Source: DATGKG01 sp963783145
GTDB lineage: Bacteria; Desulfobacterota; Binatia; Binatales; Binataceae
Reading direction: 5' to 3'
DNA: 64,000 nt
Assembly (NCBI GenBank): GCA_963783145.1
Contig: CAWAMM010000002.1
Location: 806,001-870,000 of the forward strand
Shown: one piece after another, positions 41,684 to 49,860 of the stretch
Layout of the letters: each line of letters opens with the position of its first letter
Numbering within the stretch: the stretch's first letter is position 1
Notes under the pieces: generated by a model
Seen by the model: the letters and a program-made list of their open reading frames with translations, nothing else
What the model was told of the DNA's origin: nothing
Database searches by the model: none
Translations under genes and position numbers: made by a program

Positions 41684-41712
41684 ACCCTCTCCCAGATCAG
41701 TAGGGAGAGGGT
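41684..41712. repeat. Hairpin in degenerate intergenic repeat
   Basis: ACCCTCTCCC and GGGAGAGGGT form a perfect 10-bp stem with a 9-nt loop. It lies inside a 747-bp gap (41427-42173) that has no convincing gene. The surrounding ACCCTCACCCCGGC text is a common style of bacterial dispersed repeat. Confidence 0.5.
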
Positions 41713-41949
41713 GCGGAGGCAGCAGCGCGCTCCTCGAGGGGTCCGGGCGTCACCCCCGGCGCGGCACGCCCGTTGCTCGCAGCCATGGCAACGGCCGCGC
41801 CGCGCGATCCTCGAACCGCGAAAGATGCCGAACGTTTCGGGTTGTCCAGAGGGTCCGCAGGAACTGGGATCGAGGGAAGTATCCCGCCTGTGGAGTTGTG
41901 GACGCCGCGCTGACGCGGATCTTTCTTCCTGCGGGCCTGGGACCTTGCA

Positions 41950-42118
41950 GACTCCAATGAGTGTTGTGCTTAACCATCGCATTGAGCATGACGCTGAGTT
42001 TGCGAATGCAGGCGGTCAGCGCCTCAGGTTGCTTAACCTCAGGTCGGTCCGGCCTGCCGCGCCCCAGCGCATCCTGGGCCAAGTTCTCAGTGCGCTCGGC
42101 GAAACAGGAGTCCGACCT
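41950..42118 (-). pseudogene. IS110-type transposase C-terminal remnant
   Basis: On the minus strand the frame reads SCFAERTENLAQDALG, then EALTACIRKLSVMLNAMVKH and NTHW. The ACIRKLSVMLNAMVKHNTHW end resembles the C-terminus of IS110/IS116 transposases. No N-terminal DEDD domain is present. It is a short fossil within the gap after the spanins. Confidence 0.45.
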
Positions 42119-42173
42119 GCCGCAATAGAATAATCACTCGACTCGACTGATTAATCCAATGAGGTAGCGATGC

Positions 42174-42488
42174 TTGAAAATAATTAACGACATGTTGACC
42201 GGGAAGGACAACCTCACCTACGACGCCGCGCGGGTGGTGGGCGTTTTGGGAGCATTTACCTACATCGTGTTTTGGTGCGTCCAGGTCGCGATCACGCGGC
42301 AGTTCCTGGCCGGCGACGCCGACGCTTACGGGCGCGGGCTGGCGGTGGTGCTGCTCGCGATGGCGGGGGCATGCACTATCAAACGCAGTACGGAGCCGGA
42401 GCCGGGCGCGGCCTGGGGCAGGGAGCGAAATGAGCTGGGAAGCGGTAGCGACATTCGCATCGGTAATGGTGACGTTCGTCGGAATTAA
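42174..42488 (+). CDS. Small membrane phage protein
   Basis: A 104-aa protein with a TTG start chosen because GAGG lies nine bases upstream; an ATG at 42192 is the alternative. It has two hydrophobic segments (VVGVLGAFTYIVFWCVQVAI and YGRGLAVVLLAMAGACTI). It precedes the gp25-like gene and overlaps it. Holin-like by position and form only. Confidence 0.5.
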   Translation: MKIINDMLTGKDNLTYDAARVVGVLGAFTYIVFWCVQVAITRQFLAGDADAYGRGLAVVLLAMAGACTIKRSTEPEPGAAWGRERNELGSGSDIRIGNGDVRRN

Positions 42489-42723
42489 CCTCGCGGCATT
42501 GCGCGCGATGTTCGAGCGCAACCAACGCCTGATGAGCCACGACGACGATCGCTGGACACAACTGGAGCGCGCGATTTACGAACTGCGCGTGCTGCTGCCG
42601 ATCGAATATGTGCGGCGCGAGGATTGGATCCGATTCTCCGCGACCCTCGACGCCAAGATGGACGGACTGCGCGAGGAGATGCGCGAGGAAATCGGACCGA
42701 TAAAGGAAAAGCTTTATGTCTGA
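42430..42723 (+). CDS. Mu gp25-like (DUF2730-type) phage protein
   Basis: A 97-aa protein: an N-terminal membrane helix (AVATFASVMVTFVGINLAAL), then a coiled-coil-like charged tail (LDAKMDGLREEMREEIGPIK). Position just before gp26-, gp27- and gp28-like genes matches Mu order. Function in Mu is unknown. Confidence 0.55.
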   Translation: MSWEAVATFASVMVTFVGINLAALRAMFERNQRLMSHDDDRWTQLERAIYELRVLLPIEYVRREDWIRFSATLDAKMDGLREEMREEIGPIKEKLYV

Positions 42724-43030
42724 CGGATTGGATCTGGAACAGCGCCAGCGCGAGGAAGCGCGCTGGCGGATTTTGCGGGTGGTCGATGCGGGACGGCCGA
42801 TCGCGGTCTCCGAGCAGATCGTGTGGCGGGTCCTGACCGATATCAAGATCTCGCTTTCGCTCAACCAGTTGCGGCGCGAGCTCGCGTATTTGCGCGACCT
42901 CGGGCTGGTCGAACTGGAGGGCGAGGATTGCGACATCTGGTTTGCCAAGCTGACCGCGCACGGGGTCGACGTGGTGGAGTATACCGCGAAGGCGCCGGCC
43001 GGGATCGCGCGACCGCGCAAGTATTGGTGA
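42716..43030 (+). CDS. Mu gp26-like winged-helix phage protein
   Basis: A 104-aa protein with a winged-helix pattern (RWRILRVVDAGRPIAVSEQI, NQLRRELAYLRDLGLVEL, DIWFAKLTAHGVDVVEY). It matches small proteins found before DUF3486 in Mu-type phages. It overlaps the gp25-like gene by 8 bp. Confidence 0.6.
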   Translation: MSDGLDLEQRQREEARWRILRVVDAGRPIAVSEQIVWRVLTDIKISLSLNQLRRELAYLRDLGLVELEGEDCDIWFAKLTAHGVDVVEYTAKAPAGIARPRKYW

Positions 43031-43033
43031 GTT

Positions 43034-43780
43034 ATGGCGATTGAACCCGAAGTAGTGGAATCCGCCAAAGAGGAGAAGCCGCGCAAGCAGCGTCGCGCTC
43101 AGGTGCGATACAAAATTCGACGCCTGCCGCCGCCCGTTCATCGCGAGCTGGATGACCGATTGACTTCCGGGAGCCACAGCCTGGAAGGTCTTTCCGAATG
43201 GCTGGAGAAGGAACACGGAGTCTCCATCTCGCCTTCCTCGTTGGCCTACTACAACAGACATGAACTCGATCCCACCCTGCAGGCGGTAAAGATCGCAACC
43301 GCGCAGGCGGCCGAAATCGTGCGCGTAAGCGGTGGCGACGACGATGAGATGAGTCTCGCACTATTCCGTCTGGTTCAGACCACGATCTTTGACTTGCTGG
43401 TGAACTTGAACCGCAGTCGTCATTTGATTGCGATGCTTCCCGCCGCGGAACATCGTGCGGCGGCAATTTCCGCAACCCGCAACCACAATCGCGACGAAGC
43501 CGGCTCGCAGGAACAAGACGAAACGGCCGGCGATGAAGAGTCGTCCGCGAAGCGTCCGACCAGGCTCGAATTCGCCGCGATCGCCGCGCTCGGGAAGACG
43601 GTCGCCACCGTTAGTAAGGCCAACATTGAGCTGAAGCGATGGCGCGAGCACATGCGGGAGAAGATCGAGCTGAAGGTCGCCGCCACCAACGCTCGCCTTT
43701 CTCAGGCTGCGCGAGAAGGTGGATTGTCGCGCGCGGCGGAAGAGACCATTCGCCAAGCCTTGCTGGAAATCAAATTGTGA
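43034..43780 (+). CDS. DUF3486 / Mu gp27-like small terminase protein
   Basis: A 248-aa protein of the DUF3486 family: RRLPPPVHRELDDRLTSGSH, LSEWLEKEHGVSISPSSLAY. It has a central helical part and a C-terminal helix. In Mu-type phages gp27 is the small packaging subunit that works with gp28. An Ala/Glu-rich linker (residues ~155-175) separates the two halves. Confidence 0.8.
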   Translation: MAIEPEVVESAKEEKPRKQRRAQVRYKIRRLPPPVHRELDDRLTSGSHSLEGLSEWLEKEHGVSISPSSLAYYNRHELDPTLQAVKIATAQAAEIVRVSGGDDDEMSLALFRLVQTTIFDLLVNLNRSRHLIAMLPAAEHRAAAISATRNHNRDEAGSQEQDETAGDEESSAKRPTRLEFAAIAALGKTVATVSKANIELKRWREHMREKIELKVAATNARLSQAAREGGLSRAAEETIRQALLEIKL

Positions 43781-43790
43781 GCGCCGCGCG

Positions 43791-45311
43791 ATGAAGAGCA
43801 GCGTCACCTTCCTGCCCTATCAGCGCGAGTGGATGGCAGACCCCGCGCAAGTCAAGGTCTGCGAAAAATCCCGCCGCGTCGGTCTCACCTGGTGCGAGGC
43901 CGCCGATCGCGCGCTCGCCGCCGCCAGCAAAACCGGGATGGACACCTGGTACATCGGTTACAACAAGGACATGGCGCTGGAGTTCGTCGAGACCGCGGCG
44001 TGGTGGGTCCGCGAATTCGATCGGGTCGCGCGCGAAATCGAGCAGATCGCCGTGAACGATAGCGAGCGCGACATCCTCGGCTACCGCATCCGCTTCGCCT
44101 CGGGCCATAAAATCGTCGCGCTCTCCTCGCGGCCCTCCAACCTGCGCGGCAAACAGGGCTGCGCCGTGATCGACGAGGCGGCGTTTCACGACGACCTCGC
44201 GGGACTGCTGAAAGCCGCGCTCGCGTTCACGATGTGGGGTGGATGTGTGCGCATCATCTCCACTCACAACGGCGCGGACAGCGCGTTCAACGAACTGGTG
44301 AATGACATCCGCGCGGGGCGGCGGCCGTATTCGCTGCACCGCATCACGCTCGAAGATGCGGTCACGCAGGGGCTCTATAAGAAGATCGCGCAACGCGTCG
44401 GGAGGGAATGGTCGCCGGAGCACGAGGCCGCCTGGGTGCGGGAGCTGGAGGATTTTTACGGCGACCACGCGGACGAGGAACTGCATTGCATCCCGCGCGC
44501 CTCGACCGGCACCTTCCTCTCCTCGGTGTTGATCGAGGCGCGGATGGAGGCCGAGGTGCCGGTCATCAGATGGGAGATGGCGGCGGAGTTCGCGGAGCGC
44601 CCCGAAGAAGTGCGCCGCGCCGAGACCGCGGCGTTCATCGAGGATCATCTGCAACCGCTGGTGGACGCGCTCGATCCGAACCTAGCGACCTGCTTCGGGG
44701 AGGACTTCGGGCGGCTCGGCGATTTGACCGTGATCTGGCCGCTGCAAATCGCGCGCGACCTCAAGCGTCGCACGCCGTTCGTGGTCGAGCTGCGCAACAT
44801 CCCGTTTCGCCAGCAGGAGCAGATCCTCTTCTATATCGCGGACCGGCTGCCGCGTTTTCTCGGCGCCGCGATGGACGCGCGCGGCAACGGCCAGTATCTC
44901 GCAGAAACGGCGCGCCAGCGCTACGGCGCGCGGATCGCGCAGGTGATGCTTTCGCTCGAGTGGTATCGGGAGCAGATGCCGCGCTTCAAGGCGGCGTTCG
45001 AGGACGGCACCCTCGCGATTCCGCGCGACGCCGACATCCTGCTCGACCATCGCGCGATCGTGGTCGAGCGCGGCATCGCGCAGGTGGGCGATCGAAGGAT
45101 GCGCGGAAGCGATCGCAAATCGCGCCACGGGGACAGCGCCATCGCGGCGGCGCTGGCCTACTTCGCCTCGCGCCAGGATGTAGCAGAAATCGACTATCGG
45201 CCCATCTCGATGATTGAGGCGCGGCGGCGCGATCCATGGGGAGCGCCGCCGGACGAGGATTCAATTGTCGGCAACCATGGACGGGCGCGCTTCGGGGCGG
45301 GGGCGTGGTGA
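43791..45311 (+). CDS. Mu gp28-like terminase large subunit
   Basis: A 506-aa packaging motor. The frame is open from 43719, but the ATG at 43791 follows the gp27-like stop. Motor features: a deviant Walker A (CEKSRRVGLTW), Walker B GCAVIDEAAFHDD, coupling ISTHNGADSAF, and nuclease acids in CFGEDFGRLGDLTV plus the late RHGDSAIAAALAYFAS. It drives ATP-dependent DNA entry into the prohead and cuts the DNA. Confidence 0.9.
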   Translation: MKSSVTFLPYQREWMADPAQVKVCEKSRRVGLTWCEAADRALAAASKTGMDTWYIGYNKDMALEFVETAAWWVREFDRVAREIEQIAVNDSERDILGYRIRFASGHKIVALSSRPSNLRGKQGCAVIDEAAFHDDLAGLLKAALAFTMWGGCVRIISTHNGADSAFNELVNDIRAGRRPYSLHRITLEDAVTQGLYKKIAQRVGREWSPEHEAAWVRELEDFYGDHADEELHCIPRASTGTFLSSVLIEARMEAEVPVIRWEMAAEFAERPEEVRRAETAAFIEDHLQPLVDALDPNLATCFGEDFGRLGDLTVIWPLQIARDLKRRTPFVVELRNIPFRQQEQILFYIADRLPRFLGAAMDARGNGQYLAETARQRYGARIAQVMLSLEWYREQMPRFKAAFEDGTLAIPRDADILLDHRAIVVERGIAQVGDRRMRGSDRKSRHGDSAIAAALAYFASRQDVAEIDYRPISMIEARRRDPWGAPPDEDSIVGNHGRARFGAGAW

Positions 45312-45312
45312 G

Positions 45313-45446
45313 GAGACCTCTCCCCAACCCCTCTCCCTTCAGGAGAGGGGCTCAGAAAGGAAATGATGGTCGCCTTCCATAACAAATGTTTCTGGATTTT
45401 CTGGTTCCCCTTCCACTTCAGGGGAAGGGGTTAGGGGTTAGGTCTC
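45313..45446. repeat. Inverted-repeat intergenic element
   Basis: Ends AGACCTCTCCCCAACCCC and the inverse of GGGGTTAGGGGTTAGGTCT face each other. Each arm has its own hairpin (CCCCTCTCCCTTCAGGAGAGGGG; CCCCTTCCACTTCAGGGGAAGGGG in pieces). About 130 bp, non-coding, between terminase and a small zinc-ribbon gene. It resembles widespread small mobile palindromic repeats. Confidence 0.6.
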
Positions 45447-45466
45447 TGCAAGTGACTAGGAGTGGT

Positions 45467-45628
45467 ATGAGCAAATTCTGGAAATGGAAATGCGAGCAGT
45501 GCGGACATGAATTCACCCTGAGCCTGGCGGAGATGCCCAGGCCGTGCCATCGATGCGCCGGCGAGTGGTTTCTGAAAGTAGGCGAATCCGACAGCAAGGA
45601 CGCAAATCCTACCAGCACGTGGTGGTAG
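45467..45628 (+). CDS. Small zinc-ribbon protein
   Basis: A 53-aa protein; ATG at 45467 with CTAGGAGTGGT before it. KCEQCGHEF and CHRCAGEW give two CxxC knuckles, typical of a short zinc ribbon. It sits between terminase and portal; role unknown. Confidence 0.6.
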   Translation: MSKFWKWKCEQCGHEFTLSLAEMPRPCHRCAGEWFLKVGESDSKDANPTSTWW

Positions 45629-45676
45629 GGAGCGGGTCGCGCGCAAATCGAAGGCGGCGGCGCAAAGGAGATGACG

Positions 45677-47053
45677 ATGAAACTTTACGATGCGTTCGGG
45701 CGCGAGGTCGACACCGAGCGGCTGCGCGACGAGCAGGCCGCGCCCACCATGACCGGCATCCGCAACATCTATTCCTCGATGCATCCGTCGGTCGGGCTCA
45801 CCCCGGAGCGGCTCAGCGCGATTCTGCGCGAGGCCGAATTCGGCGATCCATTTTTATACCTCGAGCTGGCCGAGGAGATGGAAGAAAAGGATCTGCACTA
45901 TCTCGCGGTGTTGAACACCCGCAAGCAGGCGGTCAGTCAACTCGACCTCGAGGTCCAGCCCGCCTCCAATGACAAGGCGGACCTGCGCGCCGCGGCGCTG
46001 GTGCGCGCGATGCTGGCGAACGACGCGCTCGATCTCGCCAGCGCGATCATCGACATGCTCGACGCGATCGGAAAAGGCTTCTCCGCCACGGAGATCGTGT
46101 GGGACAGCTCGAATCGCGAATGGTTTCCGCGCCGTTTGCGCTGGCGCGATCCGCGCTGGTTCATGTTCGACTGGGTGTCGGGCGAGGAGCTGCTGGTGCG
46201 CAGCTTGAACAACGAGGGTCCGTCGATCGCGGTGGACGGCGAAGCCGCCGCGCGCGGCTCGCATTTCAAGGGCGCCGGACTTTACGGCGCGCTGCGCGGC
46301 GATATCGGAATCCAGCCGATGACCGCACCGCTGCTGCCCTACAAATTCATCGTGCATATCGCCAAGGCCAAAGCCGGACTGCCGATTCGCGGCGGCCTCG
46401 CGCGCGCCGCCGGATGGTCGTATCTGTTCAAAAACTATGTGCTCAAGGATTGGGTCACTTTTGCCGAGGTCTACGGGCAGCCACTGCGAGTGGGCAAATA
46501 CGGCGCGGGCGCGACCGAGCAGGATAAAGAAACATTGCTACAAGCGGTAGCAAATATTGGCACCGATGCCGCCGCGATCGTCCCCGATTCGATGCTCATC
46601 GAATTTACCGAGGCGCGCCAGAGCGGCAGCGTCGAGCTTTACCAGAGCTTCTGCCAGTACCTCGATGCGCAGGTCAGCAAGGTGGTGCTCGGGCAGACGC
46701 TCACCACCGAGGTCGCGGCGGGCGCCGGCTCGCGCGCGGCCGCCGAGGTGCACGATACGGTGCGCCGCGACATTTTGAGCGCCGACGCGCGGCGCCTGGC
46801 GGCGACCCTCAATCGCGATCTCATCCGGCCCATCGTGGATCTCAACCTGGGACCGCGCGCGAACTATCCGCGGCTGCAACTGGGAGTGGCCGACGATGGC
46901 GATGTGTCGGAGTTTGTGGATCTGGTGACTAAGCTCGCCGATCATGGGGCGCGGATCGGGCAACAGGCGGTCCTCGATAGGTTGGGAATCGCGCAACCGG
47001 AGGCGGGCGAGCCGGTGCTGCATCCGAGCCGCACTCCGATCGCTAGCGCTTGA
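45677..47053 (+). CDS. DUF935 / Mu gp29-like portal protein
   Basis: About 458 aa from the ATG at 45677, supported by AAAGGAG six bases upstream; the ATG at 45671 lies inside that site. DUF935 features: LTPERLSAILREAEFGDPFL, EMEEKDLHYLAVLNTRKQAV, GKGFSATEIVWD, DWVTFAEVYGQPLRVGKY, VVLGQTLTTEV. It should form the dodecameric portal. The last 11 bp overlap the convergent methyltransferase gene. In Mu the next genes would be gp30/F and gp31/G, which are not found here. Confidence 0.92.
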   Translation: MKLYDAFGREVDTERLRDEQAAPTMTGIRNIYSSMHPSVGLTPERLSAILREAEFGDPFLYLELAEEMEEKDLHYLAVLNTRKQAVSQLDLEVQPASNDKADLRAAALVRAMLANDALDLASAIIDMLDAIGKGFSATEIVWDSSNREWFPRRLRWRDPRWFMFDWVSGEELLVRSLNNEGPSIAVDGEAAARGSHFKGAGLYGALRGDIGIQPMTAPLLPYKFIVHIAKAKAGLPIRGGLARAAGWSYLFKNYVLKDWVTFAEVYGQPLRVGKYGAGATEQDKETLLQAVANIGTDAAAIVPDSMLIEFTEARQSGSVELYQSFCQYLDAQVSKVVLGQTLTTEVAAGAGSRAAAEVHDTVRRDILSADARRLAATLNRDLIRPIVDLNLGPRANYPRLQLGVADDGDVSEFVDLVTKLADHGARIGQQAVLDRLGIAQPEAGEPVLHPSRTPIASA

Positions 47054-47849
47054 AGCGAAGCATCTCCTTGACCCGGCGATTGAACGCGCGCCGGCGATGC
47101 TTGAAGTTGAGTGCGATGGTGTCGTAAATCAGCCGCCGTATGCGAAACGGCGCGCCGGGATCATCCACTGCGAGTGGCGTCGAAGCGAGACGGCGAAAGC
47201 GAAACACCTGGACGCCGTTCCACCAGGTCGGATGATGATTGCGCGGCGTGCGCAAATCGAGCACCAGCTCGAAGCCGGGCACCATCCGTGCGAACAGCGC
47301 ATCGGCGGCGCGCGCCTCGCGCTTGTTGGTGTCATCGATGATGACGAGCGCGTCGTCGGCGAAGGAGGGCAGGGCATACTGCAAGCCCTCGAACTGATCG
47401 GTGAAGCTATGGCCGCCGTCGAAGAAATACGCGCCGATGCGAGCGGGACGCCATGGCGCGGCGCGCAGGAAATCGCGCGAGGTCAGGTTGTGAAACTCGA
47501 CCTGGCCCGGCGCGTGACGCTCGAGGTTGGCCTGTAGAATTTCCTCGGTGCCATCGAACTTGGAAAAATTGTCGCAGGCGAAAATCTTCGCGCGAGGATT
47601 TCCGCGCGCCGCGCCGACGATGCTCGCGCCCTTGTAACATCCTACCTCGACGTAAACTTCGCCAGGCGCGAGATGCGCCACTGCCAGGTTGAGCAGCAGC
47701 AGCTTATTCTCGGTGGCCATGCCGGGCACTTCGGCGAGGACCTCGGCGACGCGGCGATCGTGCGGCTGACGCGAGGCCTCGAGCTGCTTCGGTTGATCGA
47801 AGTCGGGCCAGTTGCGGCGGCAATCCGCGATGAAAGCGTCGAAGTCCAC
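47043..47849 (-). CDS. Class I SAM-dependent methyltransferase (cargo)
   Basis: A 268-aa protein: VYVEVGCYKGASIVGAA is the SAM motif I; KIFACDNFSKFDG, GAYFFDGGHSF and DALVIIDDTNKREAR are later motifs of the Methyltransf_24/cephalosporin-hydroxylase-like group. The strand is opposite to the phage genes. It is the first gene of the inserted cargo. Substrate unknown. Confidence 0.8.
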   Translation of the reverse strand: MDFDAFIADCRRNWPDFDQPKQLEASRQPHDRRVAEVLAEVPGMATENKLLLLNLAVAHLAPGEVYVEVGCYKGASIVGAARGNPRAKIFACDNFSKFDGTEEILQANLERHAPGQVEFHNLTSRDFLRAAPWRPARIGAYFFDGGHSFTDQFEGLQYALPSFADDALVIIDDTNKREARAADALFARMVPGFELVLDLRTPRNHHPTWWNGVQVFRFRRLASTPLAVDDPGAPFRIRRLIYDTIALNFKHRRRAFNRRVKEMLRFKR

Positions 47850-47873
47850 GTTAGTGGGGCGCGCGGCCGGCGA

Positions 47874-48311
47874 TCAGTAGACCCACATCGGACCGGCGAA
47901 GACCGGATCCATAAATTCCATTTGCTCTTCCTGCGCGGCCTCGGCCCGCATTTGCGCCGCCTCACTTTCCTGGGCGGCGAGCTGCGCCTGGAATTGCTCC
48001 TGCTTGAATTTCTGAAACGCGTCCTCGGTGCCGATGTAGACGCACTGACAGTACTGCGCATCGGCCATCCAGTAGCGCAGGGTGCCGTCTTTATCGGTGA
48101 AGTACTTCAATTTGAGCTGCGGCAACGATTGCGCATGCGCGAGTTTGTCGGGCGTGTCGGCCGGGAGCATCTTGAAACCGGCCGCTGACAGCAGCGATTC
48201 TTTTTGATCAGCAGCGACTCGCGGATCGGGTTGGAACGCGGAGCATCCCGCGAGGGCGAGCAGAAGCGCGACGAGGAGGCCATAAAAAATACGCGAAATT
48301 GAAATCTTCAA
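47874..48311 (-). CDS. Lipoprotein with Gln/Ala-rich tail
   Basis: A 145-aa protein with signal FYGLLVALLLALAGC (lipobox LAGC). The mature part has a compact domain with a Cys pair (YCQCVYIGTEDAFQKFKQEQ) and a helical Gln/Ala/Glu tail, ending GPMWVY. No family recognised. It is downstream of, and on the same strand as, the FHA-CAP gene. Confidence 0.6.
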   Translation of the reverse strand: MKISISRIFYGLLVALLLALAGCSAFQPDPRVAADQKESLLSAAGFKMLPADTPDKLAHAQSLPQLKLKYFTDKDGTLRYWMADAQYCQCVYIGTEDAFQKFKQEQFQAQLAAQESEAAQMRAEAAQEEQMEFMDPVFAGPMWVY

Positions 48312-48388
48312 CGCGAATACCCGCAGCTATTCTGTGTGCGAACGACGGGCATCGCAAGCGGGTGCGGCGAACGAGGAATTCGGCTCTG

Positions 48389-49714
48389 CTAAGGCTCGAC
48401 GGCGAACCACCAGGAGTAGGTCTGTCCCGAGGCGATCACATTCACCGCGTAGGTCGCGCCGGGCACCAGCGGCTCTTTCGGGACCATGACGATCGCGCCG
48501 AAATGCGCGAGCTGCTTCTTCACCCGATCGCGCGCGACCGGATCGGCGCTGTTGTAGGTCCCCGCATCGAAGGCGCAGCTCGCGACCGCCACCCCATTGC
48601 GCGCGAGTGACCATCCGCCGAGCCGCGCCGGTCCCTTGCCGCCAAGTTGTAGGGTTATCGGCATCCCGGTCGGCGTATGATAACCGCAAGTGGCGAGGGG
48701 ATCGGGCCATTCGGCTTCATCGGCGCTGAACCTGCCGTTGCTGATGGTGGCGCGATCGGGCGGATACATCACCGGCGCTGAACTCGCGGCGCCATCGACA
48801 CCGGTGCGGATGTTGAGGGCGGCGGCGCAGATGCCGTTCTCGCAATATTGTCCGTAACCGACGCTATGCAGCGCGGGATCGAGCAGCCACATGCGGTGGA
48901 AGGGACCGGTGATCCAGTTTTCGATCGCCCACGGCGAGTCGGAAGTTTCCGGCGGATCGGTGTAGACCGCATCGATGTCGCTCGCCGCGCCGGCGGCCTT
49001 TCCCTCCGGCGTGTAGAAGGGCCGGGAGGAATCCTCATCATGAATCGAGGCGTCGATCTTGCCGCTGCGAATCATCGCGGCCTCGTTCGCGACCAGGTAG
49101 CGCGCGTGATTGGCGTCGCCGGTCGAGAGCGCCGCGTTTTCAATCAACGGGGGCAGCCCCGCACTGTCGCGGTACTGATTGAGCCGCCCCAGCCAGGTAT
49201 TGCTGACGTCGACGGCGCGCTGCGGTGCGCGACGAGGAATGAGACTCTGCCAGAATGACGGCGGGATGATGTAGGAGAGAATGATCGAGATCAGCAGCAG
49301 CACGGTGACCATCCCCTCGACGCGCATCTGGCGCTTGAGCGAGCGGCGCAGCGCGTCCGGCGCGTTCTCCGGCATCATGAAGGTGAAGTGCAAGGTGCCG
49401 AAGCGAAGGTCATTGGCGCCGGAAAGCGTGTACTCGACATTCGAGGTGAGTCTTTTGCCATTGATGAAGGTGCCGTTCTCGGTGCCGAGGTCCGAAAGCA
49501 GGAAGCTCCCGTGATGCTTTCGGATCGCGGCGTGACGGCGCGCGACGGTGGGATCGAGGAGCACAAAATCAGCCTCGCCGCCGCTGCCGATCAGCACCCG
49601 CTTGTGCAGGATACGGTACTGGCGCACCGGCTCCCCGGGCAGGGAAACCAGGCGCGGGACCTGCGCCATCAGCTCAGCTGTAGGATATCGCTCGGCGGCC
49701 GCTGCCCCCATCAT
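48389..49714 (-). CDS. FHA - transmembrane - CAP domain fusion protein
   Basis: About 441 aa from an ATG at 49714 (or 49711) that has GCGGAGGAC just before it; an open frame to 49750 has no site. Order: cytosolic FHA domain (LIGSGGEADFVLLDPTVARR, HAAIRKHHGSFLLSD, NGTFINGKRL), one membrane helix (MVTVLLLISIILSYIIPPSF), then an external CAP domain (LGRLNQYRDSAGLPPLIEN, GDANHARYLV, RMWLLDPALHSVGYGQYCE) and a C-terminal beta region. FHA domains bind phosphothreonine, so an inside kinase signal could be linked to an outside CAP module. It lies inside the phage-split region. Confidence 0.8.
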   Translation of the reverse strand: MMGAAAAERYPTAELMAQVPRLVSLPGEPVRQYRILHKRVLIGSGGEADFVLLDPTVARRHAAIRKHHGSFLLSDLGTENGTFINGKRLTSNVEYTLSGANDLRFGTLHFTFMMPENAPDALRRSLKRQMRVEGMVTVLLLISIILSYIIPPSFWQSLIPRRAPQRAVDVSNTWLGRLNQYRDSAGLPPLIENAALSTGDANHARYLVANEAAMIRSGKIDASIHDEDSSRPFYTPEGKAAGAASDIDAVYTDPPETSDSPWAIENWITGPFHRMWLLDPALHSVGYGQYCENGICAAALNIRTGVDGAASSAPVMYPPDRATISNGRFSADEAEWPDPLATCGYHTPTGMPITLQLGGKGPARLGGWSLARNGVAVASCAFDAGTYNSADPVARDRVKKQLAHFGAIVMVPKEPLVPGATYAVNVIASGQTYSWWFAVEP

Positions 49715-49860
49715 GTCCTCCGCATTCCTACAAAATGTATGTAATTGCATCCAACGAGCAAAGGGGGCGGCAATACGGCCGAGCGGCGGCCTGCTCGCCC
49801 CGGCGCCGGTTTGCCACTATGCTGCGGCAGGCCGCAAGGAGCGCGCGTTCAGCATAGAAA

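Noticed and set aside
41123..42133. 336-aa open frame through the post-spanin gap
   Set aside because: Arg/Gly-rich shadow of repeats and of the transposase remnant; no domain seen.
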